Positions 53,579 to 61,624 of a stretch of DNA of 64,000 nt are shown here, one piece after another. Made by a program: the position numbers and the translations under genes. Location: positions 1-64,000 of the forward strand of contig NZ_PPFB01000002.1 of NCBI RefSeq assembly GCF_002899455.1, read 5' to 3'. The notes beneath the pieces were generated by a model. That model saw only the letters and a program-made list of their open reading frames with translations, was not told the DNA's origin and made no database searches. The DNA is from Streptomyces sp. DH-12. GTDB lineage: Bacteria > Actinomycetota > Actinomycetes > Streptomycetales > Streptomycetaceae. Numbering within the stretch: position 1 is the first letter of the stretch; each line of letters begins with the position of its first letter.

Positions 53579-54193
53579 GTGAAGATCACTATCGAGGGCG
53601 CGTCGCCCGAGTTCGAGCGCAAACTCCTCGACCTGCTCGCCGAGCACCGTAGGGAGTTGACGGTCGCCGTCGACACGGAGTGGAACGCGGACCGCGCCGC
53701 GCGATACCTGCGCACCCTGCCCAGCTCGGCCCGGAGCTTCTTGGAGGAAGTCGTCAAGGGGAAGGGGTATGCCGACGCCGCCGCTCTGCGGGACCTGTTC
53801 GGCTCGTTGCGCGGCCCGACCATCGCCCTGTCCCGGGCCATCCCGCGCGGAGTCAAGGCGGGCTGGTGGCCGGAGGGGATCGCCGCACCAGTCCAGGCCG
53901 TCTACGACCCGGCCAATCCCTCGTGGCAACGGGCCATCGGTTACTCCATGGACAAGGCCGTCCTCTCCGTCTTCATCGACGCGCTCTGGGACGTCTTCGG
54001 CAACGGGCCGGGCGACCCCCGGGCGCACATGGACCCCGAGCAGCTCGCAGAGGTGATGATCCGGGAGGATGCGGAGGCACTGCGCCGCGAGGAGGAACGG
54101 GAAGCGCGCCCGGGCCACCCGCCGGCCATCCGCTGGGCGGACACCGACGATGTGCCGAGCGCCCTGGACATCCTGGACGGGGAGGACCAGTGA
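53579..54193 (+). CDS. 204-aa hypothetical protein, paralogue of 12887-13351
   Basis: GTG 53579 is used because GGAGGG lies 5 nt upstream and the resulting N-terminus (KITIEG) aligns with the paralogue; a TTG at 53564 would swallow the ribosome binding site. Shared blocks: DTEWNADRAARYLR, LRGPTIALSRAI and RGVKAGWWPEG. This copy has about 50 extra C-terminal residues with an acidic helix (QLAEVMIREDAEALRREEE). A helix-turn-helix in the LRGPTIALSRAI region is conceivable. It follows the defence operon on the same strand and may be its regulator or an unrelated element gene; two copies in one window suggest an element-specific family. Confidence 0.75.
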   Translation: MKITIEGASPEFERKLLDLLAEHRRELTVAVDTEWNADRAARYLRTLPSSARSFLEEVVKGKGYADAAALRDLFGSLRGPTIALSRAIPRGVKAGWWPEGIAAPVQAVYDPANPSWQRAIGYSMDKAVLSVFIDALWDVFGNGPGDPRAHMDPEQLAEVMIREDAEALRREEEREARPGHPPAIRWADTDDVPSALDILDGEDQ

Positions 54194-54291
54194 CGGCGAA
54201 GTTAGGGGGTTGCGCGGCTAACTCCGGTCTCCCGCACGGTCGGCCCGGCTCGTCCAACAGGCGGGCGTCGTCGACTTCTTGGAGGTCCACC

Positions 54292-54339
54292 GTGTTCCCT
54301 GCTCGCTGCGCCGCTTGCTCCGTCCATCCCGCGGAGTGA
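54292..54339 (+). CDS. Possible 15-aa leader peptide
   Basis: GTG 54292 has GGAGG exactly 6 nt upstream and encodes MFPARCAACSVHPAE before TGA; the next gene starts 11 nt later. The CxxC pair and good ribosome binding site are suggestive, but a frame this short could be chance. Confidence 0.3.
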   Translation: MFPARCAACSVHPAE

Positions 54340-54350
54340 GGCCCGCACCC

Positions 54351-54686
54351 ATGTCCTCGCTTATCGATGTGCCCGGTCTGGTCACCACCCTGCTCGGCGC
54401 CGCCCTGCTGGCGGGCGCCGGCGCCACGGGACGGCGGATGCTGTCCCGCCGCCCGCGAACCACCCAGCGGGTAGACGCCACAGCGTCGGAAGGACCCCGC
54501 ATGCTCCGCCGCTACACCCTGCTGCGCACCACCGGTCCGAACGGTGTCCCAGCGCAGTACGACACGACCCGGCCGCCGGGCACCGTCATCACGCACCCCG
54601 TCAATGGCCACCCGCAGCGCTTCGAACTCACCGACGTGCCGTTCGGCGACGGCAGCTTCGTCGCCGAGCCGCTCGACCACCTGTAG
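54351..54686 (+). CDS. Small single-pass membrane protein, 111 aa
   Basis: ATG 54351 starts MSSLIDVPGLVTTLLGAALL, a membrane segment at about residues 9-27, followed by a basic RRMLSRRPRTTQR stretch expected on the cytoplasmic side and a soluble C-terminus with RYTLLRTTGPNGVPAQYDTT and HPVNGHPQRFEL. An upstream in-frame ATG at 54279 lacks support. No domain is recognised; small membrane proteins like this are common on Streptomyces plasmids. Confidence rests on codon bias and topology. Confidence 0.6.
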   Translation: MSSLIDVPGLVTTLLGAALLAGAGATGRRMLSRRPRTTQRVDATASEGPRMLRRYTLLRTTGPNGVPAQYDTTRPPGTVITHPVNGHPQRFELTDVPFGDGSFVAEPLDHL

Positions 54687-54820
54687 AAGGACCCTCCGGT
54701 GCCGCGCCTTCTTCCGGCTCGATCGAGAACGGCCAGCGGAACAACCGGAACCGAAAGACGGTCGAACACCCGCCCATAGCCGACGACAATGTGCACCACG
54801 AACACGTAAGGGGGAAGAGC

Positions 54821-55123
54821 ATGCCCAATGGCATCTCCATCACTGACCAGTTGGAACCGCACGAGTGGTCCAACGAGGAGACGGCGGCGTACGAAGCCGC
54901 GATCGAGGCGATCAACGGAGCGGTGGGCGCCTACAGCGCGGTCATCTCCGCCGAGGAGGCCAAGGCCGCCCCGGACCAGAGCGTCATCGAGGACGCCCGC
55001 GCCGCACAGGCGCAGCTGGCCCGCGAACGCGAGGGCCTGCACTCCTCCGACCGCGAGCAGATCGCAGCGGCCCGGGCCCGCTACGCACAGCTCGCCCGCG
55101 AGGTCCTGGCGGGGATCGCGTGA
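54821..55123 (+). CDS. Putative zeta-toxin partner (antitoxin), 100 aa
   Basis: ATG 54821 follows GGGGAAGAG at 6 nt. The 100-aa protein is acidic and almost all helical (NEETAAYEAAIEAINGAVGA, EEAKAAPDQSVIEDARAAQA), ending AQLAREVLAGIA. Its stop overlaps the GTG of the zeta toxin gene (GTGA), the classic coupling of antitoxin to toxin. It shows no obvious match to the epsilon antitoxin, so the antitoxin role is inferred from position and helical character. Confidence 0.65.
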   Translation: MPNGISITDQLEPHEWSNEETAAYEAAIEAINGAVGAYSAVISAEEAKAAPDQSVIEDARAAQAQLAREREGLHSSDREQIAAARARYAQLAREVLAGIA

Positions 55124-56166
55124 TCGACCCCGCGGAAGTTGAACGGTACCGACTGCCCCCAGAGGAGAACGAGCGGATCTTCCGCGAGCGGATCGTGCCC
55201 GACCTGCTCCAGGGCCGCGCCTCGCAGGAGACGCCCACGGTCGTCTTCCTCGTCGGCCAGCCCGGCGCCGGCAAGAGCCGGGTCACCGAGATGGTCGCCG
55301 CCCAGCTCAACCGGCACGGCGGATTCGTAGACGTCGACAGCGACCTCTACAAGCCGTACCACCCGGCGTACGCGGAGCTGATGGCCCAGGACGACACCCT
55401 CATGGCCGCCTACACCCGCGCCGACGGACGGGCCTGGATGGCGCAGGCCGAACAGTACGTCCGCGACCACGGCCTGCACGCCATCATCCAGGAGACCTCC
55501 CAGAACGCTGAGGCCGTCGAGCGGAAGATGCGCGCCTACCGGACCGCCGGGGCGCGGATCGAAGGGCTTTTCATGGGGGTGCCGCAGGCGATGAGCAACC
55601 AGGGCATCGTCGCCCGGTACTTCGAGCAGCTCGCCGACCGCGGCCAGGGACGGCTCACCGTGCAGGCCAACGCCGACGAGTCCTACCGCGGCATCCTCGA
55701 CCTGGCCGACCGCGTCGACACCGGCACGCTGGTCGACCTGGCCAGCGTCTACCGACGCGGCGAGGCCAAACCCCGCTACAGCAACACCCTGGACGAGACG
55801 GGGGCCTGGACGAACCCACCGGCCCTGCGGCAAAGCCTCGAAAGCGAACGCGCCCGCCCCTGGACCGACACCGAGAGCACCGGCTTCGTCGTCACGCAGC
55901 TGCGGTTGCGCGAGGCAAGCCGCGGTCTCGGTGGCGAATGGCCCGCCCGTCTCGCCACGATCGAAGCCCAGGCCCGACCGCTGCTGACCCCTGCCGCCGG
56001 CGCCCGGCTCGGACCGGCCAGGCCATCGTCGGCGGCTGCACGCTCCCGCAGCACCACCACGGGCAGGCGGCCGTCGACTTCCGAAGGGGCGAAGCCATCA
56101 GAGCGGCCGCCGACCGAGGGCTACCAGCCGCCCGGATCCGAGCAACGCCGAGGACCGAGCAAATAG
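55120..56166 (+). CDS. Zeta-toxin-family kinase
   Basis: 348 aa from GTG 55120. Zeta toxins phosphorylate UDP-N-acetylglucosamine and block wall synthesis. The P-loop is LVGQPGAGKSRVTEM (~43-57), followed by DVDSDLYKPYHPAY (the substrate-binding aspartates and DxxxxxHP pattern) and the HAIIQETSQNAEAV strand-helix pair, all typical of the family. Residues after about 290 are a Ser/Pro/Arg-rich tail. It is translationally coupled to the 100-aa protein upstream and followed by a strong terminator. Likely role: plasmid or element maintenance, or abortive phage defence given the neighbourhood. Confidence 0.9.
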   Translation: MIDPAEVERYRLPPEENERIFRERIVPDLLQGRASQETPTVVFLVGQPGAGKSRVTEMVAAQLNRHGGFVDVDSDLYKPYHPAYAELMAQDDTLMAAYTRADGRAWMAQAEQYVRDHGLHAIIQETSQNAEAVERKMRAYRTAGARIEGLFMGVPQAMSNQGIVARYFEQLADRGQGRLTVQANADESYRGILDLADRVDTGTLVDLASVYRRGEAKPRYSNTLDETGAWTNPPALRQSLESERARPWTDTESTGFVVTQLRLREASRGLGGEWPARLATIEAQARPLLTPAAGARLGPARPSSAAARSRSTTTGRRPSTSEGAKPSERPPTEGYQPPGSEQRRGPSK

Positions 56167-56276
56167 CCCCGGACAGCGTCCCGCAGGCGTCCACTGGCGC
56201 CTGCGGGACCGTCCGACCACCGCCTTGCACTGCGCGCGCCGCCAGCCGCATGTTCTGGCTCATGCGGCAGGGCTGC

Positions 56277-56313
56277 GAGGGTTTGGGCCGCCACGCCGGC
56301 GGCCCAAACCCTC
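56277..56313. terminator. 16-bp stem bidirectional terminator
   Basis: Perfect 16-bp inverted repeat (left arm GAGGGTTTGGGCCGCC) with a 5-nt loop, between the zeta toxin stop and the stop of the convergent gene at 56375. It isolates the conjugation operon from the toxin unit. Confidence 0.85.
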
Positions 56314-56374
56314 ACTTGCTGCCGTAGTCCGCAAAGGCCGGCACAGACCGGCGAGCACCCCGCGCCCGTACCTG

Positions 56375-57718
56375 CTATGACTCCGGGATCCACGGCGCTG
56401 AGAGAAGAACCGTCTCAGGAATGGGGAAACCGACAGCTTCGAGAAGACCACGGGGAACGGGGCCAGCCGCGCCGGAGAAGGTGACCGCGCCGCCAGCGAA
56501 AATCACGTCATTGAAGCGCACGTCGCAACCAGAGAACGTTGTCGCCTCGAAGTTCGTTAGGCCGCCGGAGAACGTCACGTGCCGGAAGAACACCACACCG
56601 TCGGAGAACGACGCACGGTTGAAGAGCAACGCAGCACCGGAGACCGTTGAAAAGTTGAAGTCGATGTATCCGCCACTGAACCTTGAACCGGCGAAGTCCA
56701 CCGTGCCGCCGGAAAATGTTACCTCCCGGAAGGACACATTACTGCCAGAGAAATCCGCGTCACCGAAGTCCACATCGCCGCCAGAAAAAGTTGCCCAGTC
56801 AAAGCGCACCTCACTGCCGGCGAATACCGCGTCACCGAATTCCACCGTGCCGCCGGAGAACGTCGATTTTCCGAAAAGCACCTCGCCGCCGGCGAATACC
56901 GCGTCACCGAAGTGCACCCTGCCCCCGGAGAACGTCGCACCGCCAAAAGACACTGTGCCGCCGGAGAACGTCGCACCACCGAACGACACCATGCCGTCGG
57001 AGAACGTCGCACCACCGAACGACACTGTGCCGCCGGAGAACGTCGCACCGGAGAAGTTCATGGCGCCGTCGATGGTGACGTCTGTGAGGTCGAGGTCATA
57101 TCCCTGCCAGGAGCCATGTGTTCCCTGGGGGCGTCGGTAATGCTCGGCGATGAGACGCAGAATCGTATGCCGGACCTTACGCAAAGCCAGGTAGCGATGG
57201 TGTTCCTCCTGATGGGCAGGGTCGCTGCCGGGATCGGGGGTGTAGGGGAGTTGGAGGTAGGCGCACAGGACGTCGATGCAGGTCTGGCGCAGGCCTTGGT
57301 CGGGTGCGTCGTCGGCGAGTCCGGCCAGAGCGTGGACACCACCGAGTTGGATCGCCGGGGAGTCAGAGCCGAGTTGTTCGACGGCCTTTGTGAAGCGCTC
57401 GGTGTGAAGCCGAGTGACGTCCCGGTGGGCTCCTGATTCGTCGACCCGCTGGCGGCGGTAGGCGACGACCAGGGCGACGAGCGCCCCAGCCCCGGCGACC
57501 ACTCCGAAAGAAAGTTTCACCAGGTCGAACAGCGTCTTGGCGTCGAGTTTGGCGGTGGTGTCGACCTCCTGGAAATCCAGCAGGAGGACCAGACCGAAGA
57601 AGACGCCGCCCGCCACGAGGATGGCTGCGGCGAAGATGACGGCCAGGGCCCTGCCAAGTTTCCACAGCCGCAGCTCGCGGTCGGATGGCGCCAGGTGTGA
57701 GGGTCGGTTGTCCGTCAT
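56375..57718 (-). CDS. Membrane protein with 16 tandem 12-residue repeats
   Basis: 447 aa. Two membrane segments (about 23-48 and 67-86) are followed by a helical block with ERFTKAVEQLGSD and then, from about residue 221, sixteen repeats of the form GATFSGGTVSFG (period 12), ending in a short unique tail. The repeats should form a beta-solenoid related to pentapeptide-repeat proteins. The truncated gene at 1-707 shares the same front half (RFVKALERLGSD). The ATG overlaps the stop of the DUF4913 gene (ATGA), so it is the last gene of the conjugation operon. The cellular role is unknown; an envelope scaffold or surface interaction is possible. Confidence 0.8.
   Translation of the reverse strand: MTDNRPSHLAPSDRELRLWKLGRALAVIFAAAILVAGGVFFGLVLLLDFQEVDTTAKLDAKTLFDLVKLSFGVVAGAGALVALVVAYRRQRVDESGAHRDVTRLHTERFTKAVEQLGSDSPAIQLGGVHALAGLADDAPDQGLRQTCIDVLCAYLQLPYTPDPGSDPAHQEEHHRYLALRKVRHTILRLIAEHYRRPQGTHGSWQGYDLDLTDVTIDGAMNFSGATFSGGTVSFGGATFSDGMVSFGGATFSGGTVSFGGATFSGGRVHFGDAVFAGGEVLFGKSTFSGGTVEFGDAVFAGSEVRFDWATFSGGDVDFGDADFSGSNVSFREVTFSGGTVDFAGSRFSGGYIDFNFSTVSGAALLFNRASFSDGVVFFRHVTFSGGLTNFEATTFSGCDVRFNDVIFAGGAVTFSGAAGPVPRGLLEAVGFPIPETVLLSAPWIPES
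56466..57058 (-). repeat. 36-bp tandem repeats inside the solenoid gene
   Basis: Sixteen units of 36 bp; the best conserved copies contain CGGAGAACGTCGCACC at 56962, 56998 and 57034, exactly 36 bp apart. The near-identity of the copies nearest the membrane domain suggests recent expansion there. Confidence 0.8.
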
Positions 57719-58305
57719 GGCGTGGGGGACTTCCAGGCGCTGGGGACAGTTCCGGGCAGGCGGTGGCCAATCTGGTGCTCGCCCTTGGTGCAGCCGGTGA
57801 AGGGTCCGCTAGGGCTGCGCAGTTCACGGATGCAGGGGTCCAGGTGGTCGCGGTGCCAGACGCTGGGGCCGGTGTAGCCGCAGGTGGCGGGGTCCGTGAG
57901 TTCCTGCCAGGCCAGCCAGCAGGCGTGGAGGCGGGCTACGGCTACGGGGTGCTCGAACCAGAGGTGGCACCAGCGGGCGTCTGCGCTGGGCTCGCCCAGG
58001 TAGCCGGGGACGAGGACGCCCTCGACCCACTCGATCAGGGCGCGCAGTTCGTCGTCATACTCCGGTGAGTCGAGCAGGAGGATGAACGGCGGGTACTTCC
58101 ACTCCTCCTCGTCCTCCTCGCTGTCGGTGTCCTCGGCGGCCGTGTCACCGGCGGCCGCCGGGCCCGGGGTCGGGTCCGGGCCTCCGGCTGCGGCGAGGGC
58201 CTGGATCTGGGCCGTCAGGGCGGCGATCTGAGCCTTGAGGTCCTCGATGTCCTCGAACAGGCCGACCGGCACGTCGAACCGCGGCTCGTCGGGGTCACCG
58301 GCCAC
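57715..58305 (-). CDS. DUF4913-like conjugation-operon protein
   Basis: 196 aa from GTG 58305. An N-terminal coiled coil (EDIEDLKAQIAALTAQIQAL), an acidic linker, and a C-terminal domain with ELRALIEWVEGVLVPGYLGE, WCHLWFEHPVAVARLHACWL and GPSVWHRDHLDPCIREL, the Trp/His pattern of DUF4913. This family is routinely found next to TraG/VirD4 genes on actinobacterial conjugative elements. It overlaps the VirD4 stop by 11 nt and the downstream gene by 4 nt. An accessory role in transfer is inferred from context only. Confidence 0.75.
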   Translation of the reverse strand: MAGDPDEPRFDVPVGLFEDIEDLKAQIAALTAQIQALAAAGGPDPTPGPAAAGDTAAEDTDSEEDEEEWKYPPFILLLDSPEYDDELRALIEWVEGVLVPGYLGEPSADARWCHLWFEHPVAVARLHACWLAWQELTDPATCGYTGPSVWHRDHLDPCIRELRSPSGPFTGCTKGEHQIGHRLPGTVPSAWKSPTP

Positions 58306-60040
58306 TGCGCTCTGCCTGCCTCTCCTCGTACGCGGCGACCGCCCGCTTGGTGATGGCGGCCTCCTCGGTCTTCATCTGCGGGCCGATGTGGGCCATCGCC
58401 TTCTCCGCGTACCAGGGGCGGAGGCGGATCTGGGCAACGGGCATGCCGGTGGACAGCAGCAGGGCGGTGCCCTTGCGCATGGCGCGGATCTCGGCGGGGT
58501 CGAGCACCTGTTCCCGCTGCTCGGACCAGCTGCGGCTGCCGCCGTCCTTGCTCTTGGAGTACGAGCCGCGCTCGACGTAGTGGGCACCGGCCAGCGTAGA
58601 GACGTCCTGGGCGAACTTCGCGTCGTCCATGCCGACGCCGATGATCTTCTTCGTGGCGGCCGACCACATGGCGTCCATACCGATCTCGCCCCAGGCGGCG
58701 ACGCCCTGACGGTAGCTCTGGAGGATCACGAAGGGGGTGATGCCGCGGCTGCCGAGGTGGCTGTAGAGGTCGGGCAGGTCCTTGATCCGGCAGATGTTGG
58801 CGGCCTCGTCGAGCACGGCCCGCATGGGCTCGGGGAGGCGGCCGCCGTGGCGTTCGCCGGCTTCGGCGGCCGCGGTGAACACGGCGTCGGCGAGGGCGGC
58901 GACGACGGCGGAGGCGGGGCCGCCCTTCTTCGACAGCAGGTAGAGGGTGTCGGTGCTGAGCGCGAACTGCTCGGGGTCGAACCGTGGGTGCCGGTCGTCG
59001 GGGGTGACCCAGGCGAGGACCTTCTCGTCGCGCAGGGCGCTGACGGCGGTCCGCGCGTTCTGGTAGATCCCGGACTGGGTCTCCTCGGCGATGTTGATGG
59101 AGGAGTCGACCTGTTCGGCGAGGACGGGTTCGTGCTGGTAGAGGATGCGCAGGGGCGCCTTCTCCTTGGGGTCGGCCAGCCACGCCATCACGTCGCGGAC
59201 GGTGCCGCCGTCGTGGTAGGCGGCGCGGAAGAGGCCGACCAGCAGGTCACCGGCTGCCTGGCTCCAGAAGGGGTCGGCCTGTTCGCTGGTGATCTGGTTG
59301 ACGAAGTGGCTGGCGAGGCGTTCGGCGCCTTCCAGCGTCTCCGCCTGGGCGATCATGTCCCACCACATCTGCCGCTCGGCCTGGGCGACGCCCTGGGTGT
59401 CGAGCACCCAGGTGCGGCCGACCTTCGCGCGGGAGGCGAGGGTGGCGGCGTAGACGTCGGCCTTGTTGCTGGTCATCAGCAGGGCGCCGGGGGCTTCCTC
59501 AGCCACCGGGATGGCCAGGGACGTCGACTTGCCCGCGCGGGGCGCCATGATGGCGACGTAGGTGTCCTCGTCGCTGCCGCGCAGCTCCACGCCGGAGGGC
59601 AGGTGGTCGCCGAGCAGCACGCCCCGGTCGCGCGGCGGGACCTTGGAGGGCTTGGTGCCTTTGAGGGAGGCGCGCAGCCGGGTCGCGGTCGCGGCCGCCC
59701 GCTTGGGGGTCAGCTCCCGCATCTGGTGCAGCGTCGCCAGACTGCTGGGGTTGCGGAACCAGCGGAACGTCCAGCGCAGGCCCCACACGAGGAACACGAC
59801 GACGGCCAGGTCCGCCACGGTGGCGCCGACGAGGGACGCGGTCTGCGAGTGCGGCCACGCCGCCGGCCAGTCGGTGGCCATCTGGAAGGCGGCCACGAGC
59901 GAGGTGGGGAACGGGGCGACGTCGTCGCCGGTCAGGGCCGCGCCGGCGGCCGCCCCGGCCCAGGTCGACACCGACAGGGTCACGGCGCCGCCGAGGAGGA
60001 TGCCCCCGGCGGCCCATGCCCGGTCGTTCTCCGTCATCAT
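58295..60040 (-). CDS. VirD4/TraG-type coupling ATPase
   Basis: 581 aa. ATG 60040 has AGGAGGGG about 6 nt upstream and overlaps the VirB4 stop; longer frames are unsupported. Two membrane segments (about 9-35 and 67-88) anchor a cytosolic ATPase with Walker A MAPRAGKSTS (~164), GALLMTSNKADVY, Walker B AVLDEAANI (~405) and a late KGTALLLSTGM region. Coupling proteins bring the DNA-relaxase complex to the secretion channel and pump DNA during conjugation. It lies in an operon with VirB4-like and SCO6880-type proteins, so this is a T4SS-like transfer system rather than the FtsK-like TraB system usual in small Streptomyces plasmids. Confidence 0.9.
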   Translation of the reverse strand: MMTENDRAWAAGGILLGGAVTLSVSTWAGAAAGAALTGDDVAPFPTSLVAAFQMATDWPAAWPHSQTASLVGATVADLAVVVFLVWGLRWTFRWFRNPSSLATLHQMRELTPKRAAATATRLRASLKGTKPSKVPPRDRGVLLGDHLPSGVELRGSDEDTYVAIMAPRAGKSTSLAIPVAEEAPGALLMTSNKADVYAATLASRAKVGRTWVLDTQGVAQAERQMWWDMIAQAETLEGAERLASHFVNQITSEQADPFWSQAAGDLLVGLFRAAYHDGGTVRDVMAWLADPKEKAPLRILYQHEPVLAEQVDSSINIAEETQSGIYQNARTAVSALRDEKVLAWVTPDDRHPRFDPEQFALSTDTLYLLSKKGGPASAVVAALADAVFTAAAEAGERHGGRLPEPMRAVLDEAANICRIKDLPDLYSHLGSRGITPFVILQSYRQGVAAWGEIGMDAMWSAATKKIIGVGMDDAKFAQDVSTLAGAHYVERGSYSKSKDGGSRSWSEQREQVLDPAEIRAMRKGTALLLSTGMPVAQIRLRPWYAEKAMAHIGPQMKTEEAAITKRAVAAYEERQAERSGR

Positions 60041-61620
60041 CAGCTGCCCCCTCCTGCTGCGGCCGTCCGGCGGCGGTTGTGGTCGGTCCGGTACAGGCGC
60101 AGCTCGGTCGACGTCAGCTCCAGCGCGGCGGCGATGCCCGGCCGGGTGCCGATCTTGATCAGGTACTTGCCGCGGCCCGGGTGCCGGACGGTCTCCTCGT
60201 CCGTCTCGGTGTGCTCGGAGCCGGTGGGGTCGATGTCCAGGCCGGTGCTGGTGGCGCTGGACCATGAGCCGATCATCATGCGTTCCTGCTCGGTGAGGGA
60301 GCGCTTGCCGGTGACGCGGCGCAGCTCCTCCTCGGAGGACGCGCCGATCACCCAGGTGTCGCAGCGGTCCATCAGGCCGCGGGCCTTGGCGCGGTCGGTC
60401 TCGGTCGGCAGGGCCTCGACGTCCAGCAGCGAGTGGGTGACGTAGATCGTCACGTCGTTTGTGGTGCGGTTGAGGCGGGAGATGGCGTCCATCGCGTCCA
60501 CCAGGCCGGGACCGCTACGCAGTGCCCGCCACATCTCGTCCATCGGCAGCACGAGGGAGCGGTCCATCATCCCGATGCTGCGGGCGGAGTCGATCGCGCT
60601 GTAGGTGTACGCCCAGGTTGCGATCATTCCCGCGCTGACGACGTCGTTGCCGCGGGCCCGCAGCGCGGAGATGTCCACCGACACCGCCGGGGCAGCGATG
60701 TCCAACGGAGTGGTGGTGGGGCCGTCGAACAGGCCTTTGAGGGGGCCGCCGATGAGGTTGTCGAGCCCGGCGATCACCGACCGCGTCAGGTCCTGGTAGC
60801 GGTCTCCCTCGGCGGCGAGTTTGGTCCGCAGCTCCTCGGGCGCGGCCCGCAGGATGCGGACGACGTCGGCGACCACCGGGTCGCTGCCCGACTCCTGGGC
60901 GGCGGAGGCGACCTGGACGGCGGTGTCCAGCGCGGAGCGCTCGATCTCGTTCGGGGACCGGCCCAGTCCGTGCTTGGTGGACAGCAGGGCGACCAGGGTC
61001 TCCAGGCGGCGCCCGTTGAGGACGTCGAGCAGGGCCTCGCGCCGCTCCGCGGTCAGGGATGCCGCGCGCCCCTTCAACGGGCCGGAGTCGAGCGGGTTGA
61101 GGCGGCCGATGCCGTCGCCGATCCGGACGACGGAGCCGCCGAGCTCACGGATCAGCTCGGTGTACTCGCCCTTGACGTCGCCGGGCACGCACGGCATGAA
61201 CCCGAACGCGGAGTACACCATGCACATGCGCTTGACCAGCGCGGACTTGCCCGCGCCGGGCTGGGACATCACCCACACGCCCGGGTTGGTCGTCAGCTTG
61301 CCCGTCCATCCGCTGGGGTCGATGGCCACCAGCTCGCCCGTGAGCAGGTCGCGCCCGACGGGCACGCCGCGCGGGGGCAGGCCGCTGCCGAGCAGGAAGG
61401 GGTAGATGCCGCCCGCCTGGCTAGTCGGCCCAGTGTAGACGGTGCCGGTGTCCTCGACGGGCGAGCGTCCGCCGAAGCGGCCGCCCCAGCCCAGCCGCGG
61501 CGCGTAGCGACCCTTCAACCGGGCGGCCAGGCGCCGCTCCTGGCGCGTCGGGGTCTGCTCCGCCTGCGCCACCACACGCTTGGGCGAGGTCAGCGGCACC
61601 GGCTTGGTCTTGCGTGCCAT
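60040..61620 (-). CDS. VirB4-like conjugation ATPase
   Basis: 526-aa ATPase without membrane segments. Walker A is SQPGAGKSALVKR (~118-130), Walker B LVLPMDEMWRAL (~357-368), followed by TIYVTHSLLDVEAL and WVIGASSEEELRRV, typical of the VirB4/TraE C-terminal domain that energises pilus or channel assembly. The N-terminal ~80 residues are basic and probably contact the SCO6880-type protein encoded just upstream (4-nt gap). It ends in the middle of the VirD4 start (TGATG). Assignment to the VirB4 group follows from motif spacing and operon context. Confidence 0.85.
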   Translation of the reverse strand: MARKTKPVPLTSPKRVVAQAEQTPTRQERRLAARLKGRYAPRLGWGGRFGGRSPVEDTGTVYTGPTSQAGGIYPFLLGSGLPPRGVPVGRDLLTGELVAIDPSGWTGKLTTNPGVWVMSQPGAGKSALVKRMCMVYSAFGFMPCVPGDVKGEYTELIRELGGSVVRIGDGIGRLNPLDSGPLKGRAASLTAERREALLDVLNGRRLETLVALLSTKHGLGRSPNEIERSALDTAVQVASAAQESGSDPVVADVVRILRAAPEELRTKLAAEGDRYQDLTRSVIAGLDNLIGGPLKGLFDGPTTTPLDIAAPAVSVDISALRARGNDVVSAGMIATWAYTYSAIDSARSIGMMDRSLVLPMDEMWRALRSGPGLVDAMDAISRLNRTTNDVTIYVTHSLLDVEALPTETDRAKARGLMDRCDTWVIGASSEEELRRVTGKRSLTEQERMMIGSWSSATSTGLDIDPTGSEHTETDEETVRHPGRGKYLIKIGTRPGIAAALELTSTELRLYRTDHNRRRTAAAGGGS

Positions 61621-61624
61621 GTCG

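Noticed and set aside
53270..54118. 282-codon minus-strand frame opposite the 204-aa gene
   Set aside because: The plus strand has a paralogue in this window and a good start site; the minus frame shows no recognisable domain.
54865..55119. N-terminal extension of the zeta toxin frame
   Set aside because: It would overlap the whole 100-aa gene in another frame; GTG 55120 gives the family's normal N-terminus and the GTGA coupling.
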